Assembly (NCBI RefSeq): GCF_000002235.5
Contig: NW_022145609.1
Span: 23,796,408-23,860,407 of the forward strand
Source: Strongylocentrotus purpuratus
Taxonomy: Eukaryota; Echinodermata; Echinoidea; Camarodonta; Strongylocentrotidae
Length of the DNA: 64,000 nucleotides
Direction: 5' to 3'
Below the pieces are notes generated by a model. It was not told the DNA's origin. It ran no database searches and saw only the letters and a program-made list of their open reading frames with translations. The translations under genes and the position numbers were made by a program. Of this stretch, positions 1 through 10,833 are shown in pieces (position 1 is the first letter of the stretch; each line of letters begins with the position of its first letter).

Positions 1-1094
1 TATAGTCGGGTGAATTGCAGTTCGAAAATATGATTTTTACACCTGAACTGGATTACATGACCAAGCATCACATTTTTTGCCGCCTTGGTATGTTTAATTT
101 TACTCGATGATATATAAACAAAAATCACTTGAACGAGTATTCTCAACTGGTGTAGAAAAAAACGAGTAAACATTCTCAGTTGTCGATGAAAATTGTGTTA
201 AATTAGTAGATCTACTGCCTAGTCAGTAAACCAAGTCATTAACGCATCACTGAGTTTTCATTAACCCTATTTAACCCGGGGGGGGGGGGGGCTTTTGAAC
301 CCCCCTCGACATTTTTTTCGCGATAATTTTTTTTAACGCAAGCAAATCTTGCACTGAAATGTTGTGACTTTTTTCTTTCGAGTCTTGCGCATCTTTTGAA
401 ATAAATTTTTCGAAAATCAGACCTATCATTACAAAGTCGCGTGTCCTTTTGTCTTGGCATGTCAGCCCGAAAATCGCTCATTTTTGTGATTTGTGTACAA
501 AACATATGGAAATCTCATTTTTCAAAATAAAGAGATAAAACATTGGTTATTTGGTCTTGTTTATAGTTTAGGTGTTTATTTTGGGGTCAAAATAGTTGAA
601 ATAAAGTTGGAAATTAAATAAAACACCAAAAACAATAAAATACATGAGTTGAAAAAACAAAGAAATTATCAAAACAATAGATAACATAAGGATTAACCCT
701 GATTTTTCATTTTTTTGTGTTGTATTATTATTCCAAATGGTCTAACAAATATATGTAGTGAGAAAGAATGCTTAAATACATGTATGAATAGTGTCTGATT
801 TATGAGCAAACATGTGAATTTGATGACCTTATTTGCATAAATTGCCATAAATATGCAAATGAGTAAATTTGTCAAAAACTTGAAATTACCATAGTATTCT
901 ATACACTTCACTTGACATGTATGCAAATTTTCGCGGCGATCGGTCGTTTCACGGCTGAGATCATGGGGGGGGGGGGCTTAGAAGCCCCCCCCCCCGGGCT
1001 ATGCAGTTTCAAAATAGCCCGGGCTATATAGGGTTAAACTGTGGGATATTTACTCATTGACTCGTTCTTCGATAAATTCCAATACTATCAAGTG
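1..1094. repeat. Dispersed repeat matching the window's right end, split by a piggyBac-like insertion
   Basis: Bases 1-260 and 1038-1094 are closely similar to 63704-64000 in the same orientation, including the sequence around ACTCGATGATATATAAAC and the stretch ending at CCAATACTATCAAGTGA. In the left copy the match is interrupted exactly by the element at 265-1033. I see no coding potential. The repeat probably extends beyond both window edges, so its family and true ends cannot be told from here. Confidence 0.8.
265..1033. mobile_element. Non-autonomous piggyBac-like DNA element (TTAA target site)
   Basis: The element is flanked by TTAA at 261-264 and 1034-1037 and starts CCCTAT and ends ATAGGG, with roughly matching inverted ends (CCCTATTTAACCCGGG against CCCGGGCTATATAGGG). 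The matching repeat at the window's right end has a single TTAA at 63939-63942 and no element, so it is a natural empty site. TTAA duplication and CCCT ends are typical of piggyBac-type elements. It has no transposase frame. Internal poly-G and poly-C tracts lie near both ends. A second, inverted copy is at 62834-63505. Confidence 0.8.
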
Positions 1095-2034
1095 AGTGAT
1101 CTCACTCATTTAATGTGTATAGGATCTAGAGTCGGAGAAAATTATCCACGAATCTGAGTACGCCGGCCACGTGCGTGAGCTCGCGCATGCTAGCGCCAAG
1201 CAATGCAATATACATGCAATATGCTGCAATACAGAAGAATAGACTCTATATAATCTATGGCTGACGTGGGAAGAGCGAAGACGTAAGTAAGAGTTTGTTT
1301 CGTTTTTATTTGAATACCCGTAAGTTTGTTTGATATTTGCTTTTTTAGGGGAAAAAAGACGTACTTCTAATTGTTAAGTGAGCACTTATTCTAACACTGC
1401 TCCGTTTACTATAAGTTAATGAAGTCTCATTTAGTGAGTACCAAGGGAAAACAAAAACTAAATTGGATGAGTAAATTTTACTCATTTAGTGTGTCATTAT
1501 ACTGTCAGTACATTAACACTTGTTTATGTGTAAACGTACACCATTTTTTTTGTGCGGTCTCCTTGATGAAATACATCATAAGTATCACCTTGACGCCATT
1601 GCCCGTAAAACGATGATACCATCGTTTTAGACGCAAAGAACGATCAAGAGTACTCTGACATACTCTTCACCCTAACGCTAACCCTAATATTTGTGAAAGT
1701 GACAGGTGGAGAGGGGCGGGGGCGGGCTTGGGTTTACAATGTACAGTATAAAAATACACACTGTCTATATAAACAAAGTCGAGACTAGTACAGGTAGGCT
1801 TTAAATAACCTCCAGATTTTTTAAAAATTATAAGTGAATAACATTTACAATTGACATATGAATTATGTTTACTCTGGCGCTAAATTATATAAAGTATACT
1901 GCAAATTATTATTTTTTAAAATTTATGTTTATGTATAAACAAACAAAATTAAAACGTTTATTTCATTCAATTGTATGTTTTCGTTTACACATTTGGAGGA
2001 ATAAAACAAATTACTATAAAAAAAAAAAAATTAA
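1095..2034. other. Non-coding stretch with a GC-rich patch
   Basis: No supported gene. A CpG-rich patch at 1163-1200 is followed by a short open stretch from an ATG at 1257 that runs into a good splice-donor consensus (GTAAGTAAG) at 1283. This could be a first coding exon of only about nine codons, but no downstream exon supports it. The rest is AT-rich without recognisable structure. Confidence 0.4.
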
Positions 2035-2092
2035 AACAGTGTTTTTTTGTGTGTGCGTGTGTGTCTGTGTTTGTGTGCGTGTGCGTGCGTGT
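2035..2092. repeat. Imperfect TG microsatellite
   Basis: An alternating GT/GC-rich tract (GTGTGTGCGTGTGTGT and similar) lies immediately before the first unit of the ~500-bp repeat that follows. Confidence 0.9.
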
Positions 2093-2093
2093 G

Positions 2094-3900
2094 TTACAAC
2101 CCTAGGCATGCATGCCTGAAGTGAGAAGAAACATTTCCTTCAAAACATGCTTATACAGTATATTGACTATTTCATTATTTTGCAACGCAAGTCTATGTAA
2201 ATTCAGATAGAGGGGTAAATGTATGAATGGTCTGTTGGGGATCTGTTCTCTTTCACGATATTTAAGTACTTTGTTGTATTAAACGCGTATTTATGCAAAA
2301 CATAATATCTGGGTGACGACGGCTCTTGGTATTACAATGAGCTTTATTGCAATGTACTTTTCATAAATCATTGTTAACATAGCATTACAAAATTAAATGC
2401 AAGGCCACGTCTGAATTGAAAGGGTTCTCGGACTGGCGTTAATGGTTTTAATTCGGGTGTCGGAAACGCCCTTTCTTTTAGGGTATGCAATTAAGATTGG
2501 TTAGAGGGCCTGTTCGTTCATCACTCGTAACTCATGGTATGCAAATTATATAACTTGGTATAATGGTAGAATATGGTAGCAGGATTGTATTACAATCCTA
2601 GGCACGCCTTAAATGAGAAGAGACATTTCCTTCACGAGGTGCTTATACAGTATATCGACTACTTCATTATTTTTAAACACAGTCTATGTAAATTCAAATA
2701 GGTTGGTAGATGTTTGAATGCTATTTTGAACGTCCGCTTTCTTTTACGATGTCTACTGTAACGCCTTTATACAATGTCATAGTATTTGGGTAACGATGGC
2801 TATTTATAGTACAATGAGCTTTATTTCAAAGTACTATTGAAATACCATGGTAAACATTGCATTACAAATTCAAATGCAAATGCAAAGCCATGTCAGAATT
2901 GAAAAGGCCCTCTACTTTCATGTATTGCTATCGATAAGGCAATCTAAAATTCACATATCTTAGTAAATTACTGATACATGTTTAATTTTTTTTTTCTGTA
3001 AAGTGAAAACAATTCAAGTATCTAAATAATGGTCCGAACTGCTCACCCAGCAAAAACTTTTTTTAAAGCCAGGTGGTGGTGTGATATTTTGAGAGGGAGG
3101 AACGTGTTGGGATCCAGTATGCATGCTTGCCTATCTCTATGTCAGACTGATGTTTGGTGTTCTTTCGAGTTGTCGGAAACGCCCTTGGGAGTTTGTAGGG
3201 AGTGCATACAAATTATGATCAGGTGCGTGAGCCGGTCTATTTATTCATTGTTGAGGCATATTATGCAGATGTTATAACTTGGCAAATGATAGCAAATTGT
3301 TATTACAATGTCAAGGCACGCCTTGAAGAGAGAAGAGACTTTTCTTTCACGTAGTCTTTTCTTTGACCGTTGTAAATCCATATATTTTAGGTCAATTAGA
3401 TTTTGCAGAATCAAATGCAAATTCAAATCAGATCAGATATGGAGCGAAAAAGCTCTTTTCAAAGGTATATGCATATAGTTAACATTGTTATACAAACTCT
3501 ATCTTAGTAAAGTACATCATGCTCTGTCATACATTTGTACATTTATTTATGAAGTGGAGACAGCCTTTTCTCTCATGAGATCAATATCTTTCGAGTATTG
3601 ACCGTTTTGCTCACCCAAACAAAACACTTGTCTTTGAGGCCTGGTGGCGGGGTATTATTTAGTGAGGGGTTGACAGTGCTTGAGGTTCGGTTTGAACGAA
3701 CAGTTTATTGCGATGCCGAGCTGGTGTCGTGTTTAGGGGAATTTGGTTTATTGGGATCGTGTGTTTATTTTAATTAGAAGGTGCATATTATTGTGATCAG
3801 GTGCGCGGGCCGGTCAATTCACTGCAATGCATTTTAAGCAAATCATTTAACTTAGTTACAACAGAGAGTTCCGTATCACAATTTAAGGCATTTCTAAAGG
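2094..3900. repeat. Diverged tandem repeats of about 500-700 bp, three units
   Basis: The phrase TTACAAxxCTAGGCA followed by GAGAAGAxACATTTCC recurs at about 2094, 2590 and (more diverged) 3302. Between these, further phrases recur in the same order: GGTAACGATGGCT-like text, ACAATGAGCTTTATT, GTCGGAAACGCCCTT, and TATAACTTGG before the next unit. A second set (CTCACCCA...GCCTGGTGG, then TGATCAGGTGCGxG) recurs at 3042/3611 and 3216/3796. The units are partly rearranged. No coding frame spans them. Confidence 0.65.
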
Positions 3901-4369
3901 GATAAAAAGTAACTTTGTTTGTCTTTTTTTCTTATTATTTTTTTCTTTTCGCCAGATGCATAAAGTAATTATATTTCTTTAAGTATATTACGGTTATTTA
4001 ACAATACAAATTATTTCGCATCGACTTGTGCGAGAAGAAATGTTTAGAATTAAGATAAGGAGTTCTATCATTGGTCTAGTTAACTGGCAGGGAAAGGGGG
4101 AGGCTCTTACTCTCGGTTTTACATACCGAAGAGCAGATTTGGGTTGTTCTGTGTGGGGATGTTGTGTGTGTAGTGAATATGCTTGGGTGTATGAATGCGG
4201 TGGGTTGTGTGGTACGGGGTGGAGTCTGCTTACATTTTTAAAAATTTCGTTCGACGATAATTATACATGTATATTTGGCTGCAGATAGTTTTCTCTATAC
4301 ATTATCTCACGAGGGAAATATATTATGTGGAAGTTTCTTTAGAGTTTATGGATGTAAGGTTATGGATAC
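3901..4369. other. AT-rich non-coding stretch
   Basis: I see no gene, RNA or clear repeat here. It is the left flank of the hAT-like insertion and ends with the target-site copy AATGACAC at 4370-4377. Confidence 0.5.
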
Positions 4370-4377
4370 AATGACAC

Positions 4378-6288
4378 CAGGGGCGTAAATCCCGGGGGGA
4401 TGGGGGGCTGCATCCCCCTGGTTTGAAGTAGGGGGGGATGACCTGTACAATCATCCCCCCCCTGATATTACCAAAAAAAAAAGAGGAAAAAAAAGGAAGA
4501 AGAAAAAGAAGAAAAAAATGTGATTGTTTCAATTGCAGCATAATGCATGAGAAATGAGTTATTTTGTTTATGTATAGCCTACACGTATACAGTATGTCAC
4601 GATAAGGAAACGTCAAGGCTTCCGCGCTACGCGCGAGAGGGGAAAACTGAATTCAGATAAATATGGCTTATTAAGAGTCGAAAACGGTGCAACGAATCGT
4701 CTTCTTTCTATAATAATTAAATCAAACGTCTAAGCTTTTCGCGGTTCGCGCGGGAAGGGGAAACTGAATTCAGACGAGAATTAAGAGTCGAGAACAGTAC
4801 ACCCAATCGTCTGCTTTCTCTAATAATCTAAGGAAACGTCAAGGCTTCCGCGCTTCGCGCGAGAGGAGGAAACTGAATTCAGATAAATAGGGCTTATTAA
4901 GAGTCGAAAACGGTGCAACGAATTGTCTTCTTTCTATAATAATTAAATCAAACCTCTAAGCTTTTCGCGCTTCGCGCGGGAAGGGGAAACTGAATTCAGA
5001 CGAGAATTAAGAGTCGAGAACAGTACACCCAATCGTCTGCTTTCTCTAATAATTTAAGGAAACGCCAAGGCTTCCGCGCTTCGCGCGAGAGGGGGAAACT
5101 GAATTCAGATATATAGGGCTTATTAAGAGTCGAAACGGTGCAACGAATTGTCTTCTTTCTATAATAATTAAATCAAACCTCTAAGCTTTTCGCGCTTCGC
5201 GCGGGAAGGGGAAACTGAATTCAGACGAGAATTAAGAGTCGAGAACAGTACACCCAATCGTCTGCTTTCTCTAATTATTTAAGGAAACGCCAAGGCTTCC
5301 GCGTTTCGCGCGAGAGGGGGAAACTGAATTCAGATAAATAGGGCTTATTAAGAGTCGAAAACGGTACAACGGATCGTCTGCTTTCTCTAATAATTTAATA
5401 AAACGTCAAAACTTCCGCGCTTTGCCTGGGAGGGGTAAACCGAATTCAGACAAAGATTAAGAGTCGAGCACGGTTTAACAAATCGTCTACTTTCTCTTAT
5501 AATTTAATGAAACGCCAAAACTTCCGCGCGGGGGGGGGGGGGGGGGGGGGGGGGGGAGGGGGGATCTGAATTCAGACAAGGATTTACAGTCGAAAACAGT
5601 ACACTCAATCGTCTGCTTTCTCTAATAGTTTAAGGAAACGTCAAGGTTTCCGTGCTTCGCGCGAGAGGGGGAAACTGAATTCAGATAAATGGGGCTTATT
5701 AAGAGTCGAAAACGGTGCAACGAATCGTCTTCTTCCTATAATAATTAAATCAAACGTCTAAGCGTTTCAAGCTTCGCGCGGGAAAGGGAAACAGAATTCA
5801 GACGGGAATTAAGAGTCGAGAACAGTACACCCAATCGTCTGCTTTCTCTAATAATTTAATGAAACGCCAAAACTTCCGCGCGGGAAGGGGGAGGGGGGAA
5901 CTGAATTCAGACAAGGATTTACAGTCGAGAACGGTACAGCAAATCGTCTCCTTTTTATAATAATTTAATGAAACGCCAAAGCTTTCGCGCTTCGCGCGGG
6001 AGGGGGGTGGATTCATTCAGATAAGGGTTAACAGTAGAGAACGGTACAATAAATCGTCTTCTTTTACTAATAATTTAAGGAAACGTCTAAGCTTCGCGCG
6101 GTAGGCCTATCACCCACACACCCCTAATGAGCGAGCGTTGTGTGTGTGTGTGTGTGTGTGTTGTGTGTTTGTGCGTGCGCGATCGCGCGCGCTTGCGTAA
6201 ATTAGTGTGGGCGTGTGCTCCTGCTAGTATGTGATGGCTATCGCCGATCAACCCCCCCCCCACTCCTCGGTACGGATTTACGCCCCTG
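4378..6288. mobile_element. hAT-like non-autonomous element carrying a satellite array
   Basis: The ends are perfect 15-bp inverted repeats, CAGGGGCGTAAATCC at 4378-4392 and its complement at 6274-6288. Outside them is an 8-bp direct duplication, AATGACAC, at 4370-4377 and 6289-6296. CAGGG-type ends with an 8-bp duplication are diagnostic of the hAT superfamily. There is no transposase. Most of the interior is a tandem array, with poly-purine, GT-repeat and poly-C tracts near the ends. The right end (from 6223) is repeated at 20685-20753 as part of the large tandem duplication. Confidence 0.85.
4606..6105. repeat. Tandem array of ~113-bp monomers in alternating pairs
   Basis: About thirteen to fourteen monomers share the block GAAACTGAATTCAGA followed by TTAAGAGTCGA and CAATCGTCT, and each contains a palindromic GC patch (TTCGCGCTTCGCGCG-like). 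Early monomers alternate between two types (AAGGCTTCCGCG and TAAGCTTTTCGCG), which gives a dimer of about 226 bp. Later monomers are more diverged. A poly-G run replaces the GC patch near 5530. The array lies wholly inside the hAT-like element. Confidence 0.9.
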
Positions 6289-6296
6289 AATGACAC

Positions 6297-7279
6297 ATAC
6301 AATAACATGGCAGTGAAATTATCTTTCATGACATTAAATGTTAGAGGAACAAGAGATAGGTTAAAAATGTTGAATAATTTTGAATGGTGCAAAAGTAAAA
6401 AGAATAGTATAATTTTCTTACAAGAAACATATATTACAGTAGAGATAAAAGAGCGGTGGAAACAAAATTGGGGAGGGCCAATGTTTTTTAGTCATGGGTC
6501 AGACCATAGTAGAGGGGTTCTTATTTTAATTTCTAATCATTAATATTTTGAAGAAGAAAAAATTGAAGTAGATGAAGAGGGGAGATACATTATTTCTAAA
6601 GGTGAAATACAAAGGGTTAAAACGATAATGGCTAAAGTTTATTTTCCAACTAGGGATAAAGAAACTCTACAAATTGAATTTTTGAAGAAGTTAGATGAAA
6701 GTATTTTTGATCAGTGTGATCGGGACTATTTAGTTTTATTCGGAGGTGGTTTCAATGGTATATTGGATGGAAATTAGATTATGTGGGGTCAAAAACACAT
6801 GTTAAATCTCGGGTTATTGATTTAATTAAGGAATTTTTAAATAAATACGATTAAGAAGATATATGGAGAAAATAAATCCGAATGTAAAGCATTTACTTTT
6901 CGACATAAGTGGCCGTTTATGCAAAGTCGTTTAGATTATTGGTTTATACCTTGTAGTGTTGAAAAATTGGTGGGTACGTGTGAGATTGTGACATATATAT
7001 TACGCCAGATCATTCTGGTGTTAGGCTAGAATTTAATTATTTGGTTGATACGTTTTTTTTTGGGAAATCATATTGAAAATGTAATGGTAGTTTATGTATG
7101 GATAAAGACTTTGTTGAAGGGATGAATAAGGAAATACAGGAATTAAAAAATGAATGGTCATTACAGATTTTGAATAAATTAGTATTTTGAGATTTTTTAA
7201 AGATGAAAAATGAGAGAATTCATTTTAACATACTCGCGGAAAAAAGGCAAAAGTAAGGAGGGTTGAAATAGAAGTGTTA
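6297..7279 (+). pseudogene. Tx1/L1-type LINE fragment, endonuclease end (copy A, left part)
   Basis: A short open stretch from 6307 reads MAVKLSFMTLNVRGTRD and then IIFLQETYI, WGGPMFFSHG and RGVLILIS. This is the start of an apurinic-type endonuclease domain as found in ORF2 of Tx1/L1-type LINEs. The asparagine and glutamate motifs (LNVRG, LQET) are visible. A stop at 6541 and further stops and frameshifts follow, and the same ones occur in copy B, so the element was dead before duplication. The fragment is cut at 7279 by the younger CR1-like LINE and continues at 12388. The hAT-like element lies immediately upstream. Confidence 0.75.
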
Positions 7280-7382
7280 TATACCTTGACTATACCTTGA
7301 AGTCCACACCTCGCCATCGTGGTGATAAAGATCCCGTAGATAGTGTGGTGTGGCAGGGTTAAGGGGGTCCCATGGGACCCAT

Positions 7383-10300
7383 TTAAAAACCCAGGTTGGA
7401 TAGTTGTTGTTTGAAGCTTAGGAGTGTGGGAGCATCAATGGCAGTTTGTGGCAGCTTGTTCCAATTGCTTACAACTCTCTGGCTATAGAAATTTTTCCTG
7501 ATGTCAAGGCGGCTTCTTGTTTTGGCTAGCTTCATGGAATGGCCTCTTGTTCTTTCATAGTTAGCAAACTGAAAATAATTCTCGGGGTTGGATTTGTCGA
7601 TTTGCGTCATTATCCTGTAGGTTTGCAGTAGGTCTCCTCTCTCTCTTCTTTTCTCCAAAGTAGTTAGTTTCAGTTTTGCTAGTCTCTCTTCATATGGTAG
7701 ATGTTGAATACTTGGGATGAGTTTTGTGGCTCTTGCTTGAACTTTTTCCAACTTCTTTTTGTCTTTTTCCAGGTAAGGACACCAGGCCTGAATGGCGTAA
7801 TCTAGGTGGGGTCTGACGAGTGACTTGTATAGTTTCAAGATCACTTCCTTACTCCTGAATGTAAAGTTGCGTTTTATCATTCCTAGTGTCCTGTTTCCTT
7901 TATTTGCTGCTGCAGCACACTGGGAGGCAACTTTCAGGGACTTGTGTACTAGAACCCCTAGATCTTTTTCTTCTGTACTTTCTTTCAGCTGGGAGTTGCC
8001 CATCGTGTATGTGTAGTGTGGGTTGTGGGTTCCAAAATGCATCACTCCACATTTGTCTGCATTGTACCTCATCTGCCATGTATTTGCCCATCTGTGAAGG
8101 TGGTTGATGGAGTTTTGCATGTCTGTTCTATCATTGTCTATTTGCACTGGATGGATTAGCTTGGTGTCATCAGCAAATTTGCTAACTGTTGATTTGTCGG
8201 TTAGCCCAATTTCGAGGTCATTCATGTATATCAAGAAGCACAGTGGTCCCAGGACTGATCCTTGTACTACAGAGCTGGTAACAGGTCTCCAGCTAGATTT
8301 GGCTCCCTGGGTAACGACTTTCTGCTTGCGACTGTTGAGCCAGGCTGTTATCCACTGTAATATGTTACCATCTATTCCATGGGCCTTGATCTTTGTTACT
8401 AGTCTCTTGTGTGGGACGGTATCGAAGGCCTTTGCTAGGTCAAGGTATACTACATCTACTGGTGTACCATTGTCTACTGATTTGGTGATGATTTCTAGGT
8501 ATTCTAGCAAGTTGGTAGTTGTAGATTTCCCTTTCCTAAAACCATGCTGGGTATCCTGTATCAGACCATATTTATTCAGGTGGTTAGTTATTTTGTCTTT
8601 GATAATGCTCTCTAGTACTTTACAGCTGACTGATGTTAAGCTGATCGGTCGGTAGTTCTCCGGTTTAGATCTTGCCCCTTTCTTGAATATTGGAGTTATA
8701 TGGGCTGATCTCCATTCCTCTGGTACATGTCCTTCCTTTAATGATTTTCCAAACAAAATGGTGTATGGAACACTCAGTTCTTCAGCCAGGGGTCTTAGAA
8801 AAGCCGGTGGTATATCGTCTGGACCCGCTGCTTTGGATGGGTCGAGGTGTTCAAGCTTCTTTTTCACACAATCTTCAGTGATTTCTATCTCAGCAAGGAT
8901 CTCTTCATTAGTTCCTATGAAGACATTCTGGGGATTTGGAACATTTAGGTCCTCTTCAGTGAAGACTGCTGCAAAGTATTCATTTAAGATATTTGCCGTT
9001 TGTTGGCCTGATGGGACTGACTCTCCATTTTCTCTTTTAAGAGGTCCTACAGTGTCTCTGACCTTTTGTTTTGATCGAACATATGCATAGAAGCTCTTCG
9101 AATCTTCTTTAATGTTTTGAGCAAGTTTCTTCTCGAAGTCACGTTTTGCCGTCTTTATTTCATGTTTGGCGTCCCTCTGGCATTTCTTGTAGTACTCTAA
9201 GTTCTTGGTTGTCTTATCTGATTTGTACCTTTTCCAAGCTCGATGCTTTCGACGGATGCTTTTCTGTGTTCTTTTGTGAGCCAGATAGCTTTCTTCTTTC
9301 TAGATTGCCTTTTTAATGGTACATGATCATGCATTAACTGCTTCAACTTTCTTTCAATTGTGTTCCATATTTGATCAGTCGTCTGGTTTTCAAGTTCCTT
9401 TATCCAATCTATTTCTTTTAGTTCTGTTCTGATTTGATCAAAGTCAGCATTTTTGTAGTCTCTCTTAGGTTGAGGTACACATGGTTGGACATAGTAGTTG
9501 GTTTCCCATCTTAACATGTTATGATCACTGGTTCCAAGATGTGCGAGGACCTCCACTTCATCGATCATGTCAGGATTTGATGTGATGACAAGATCCAGAA
9601 TTGAATCAAGCCTTGTAGGTTGAGTCACATGCTGACACCATAGATTGTCCTGTATAACTTCTAGAAATGCACCTGATTTGCTTGAAGCAGCTTGCATGTT
9701 TTCCCAATCAATGTCTCTGTAGTTGAAGTCGCCGACAATCATTATATCTTTATGTTCATCATTTAATTGCATCAAAACTCGATTCAGACAGTCATTTTGG
9801 TCGTTTGAATTGTTTGGGCTCTTATACACTATGCCCAAAAGTAAGTCAAGGGCTGCATCCTTACTTGAGATATCGCACCATAGTGCTTCGTCATATTCAG
9901 CTAGTGTTTGGCTCTCTCTCGGTTGTACTTCAATGCCATCTCTTGCATATAAAATTATTCCTCCATGGGCTCCTCTTTGTCTATCTAGTCTTGTGATTTG
10001 GTATCCTGGCATTTGAATTTCTGCATTTGTGGTCTTGTCATTCAACCAGGTTTCTACTATACTGACCAGATCTGGTTTTTCTGCTTCAATTACGGCAGAC
10101 AGTTCATTTACTTTGTTCGTGATGCTTTGTGCATTGGTAAAGATGTGCATTGGTAAAGATGCACATCAACTTTTTCCTGGCATTTGTGGATTTGGCGTGA
10201 GTATCCTTTAATTTTCCTTGTTTCACTTGATCCTTAAGGTCATCGTGGGTACTTGTTGTGCCTCCATCATTTCTTTCTGTTAGAGGTCCTTGTTCATCTA

Positions 10301-10598
10301 TGTAGTTTTTCACTTTCCCTTTTCTTTTGTTTGAGTTGCATTTCTTCAGGCCTGCATTTCGTCTTAATTGTTCTTTTTGTTTAGTATTGAAAACATTTGA
10401 TGAGACCTCTTTGTGGTGGCTTTCCTCCAAAGTGGTTGGTTCCTCTAGACTACATCTTAATTCTGATCTCTTAGTACTCAGTTTATACACATTTATACCT
10501 GCTTCTTTGCTACCATGTGTCTCTTGTGCTGTTATATCAGAATAATTTGGATGATCCTCTTCGTGGTGGCTTTCCATCAAAGTTCTTGGTTCTTCCAA
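7383..10598 (-). pseudogene. LINE ORF2: endonuclease plus reverse transcriptase, frameshifted
   Basis: The first part (10598 to about 9200) contains an endonuclease domain with SITNKVNEL, DLVSIVETWL, GGIILYARD, VGDFNYRDIDW and TSDHNMLRW. These are the classic apurinic-type endonuclease motifs of LINEs. The second part (about 9290 to 7383) is a reverse transcriptase with PSKAAGPDDIP, NYRPISLTS, QHGFRKGKST, YLDLAKAFDTVPH, the catalytic FADDTKLIHP, and a C-terminal LEKVQARATKLIP thumb region. A 16-bp tandem duplication near 10140 shifts the frame between the N-terminal leader and the endonuclease. A second frame change lies near 9290-9200, just after KKAIWLTKEHRK. The enzyme would nick target DNA and copy its own RNA. 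Length and order fit CR1/Jockey-type elements. Confidence 0.85.
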
Positions 10599-10833
10599 AT
10601 GTGTGTAGTGCTTTAAGGGTGCTCTATGTACATTTGTGCATGTGATGGTTTGCTTCGTTACGGTCCTTGGTCTGTGGGAGGCTTCACCTTTGTGATAACC
10701 CCCCTCACTATCTTTAAGTTTTTTGCACCTTTCTCCTGTGACTGTGATGTTGCTGCAGAAGGTGTTGTGGCCAGTGCTGGTGATGCTAGTGGTGCTTGTG
10801 TAGGTGCCCTTGTGACTTGATGAATTCTGTTTT

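Noticed and set aside
8104-8655. Open frame of 183 codons on the + strand
   Set aside because: It is the opposite-strand shadow of the LINE reverse transcriptase, which has clear catalytic motifs on the minus strand.
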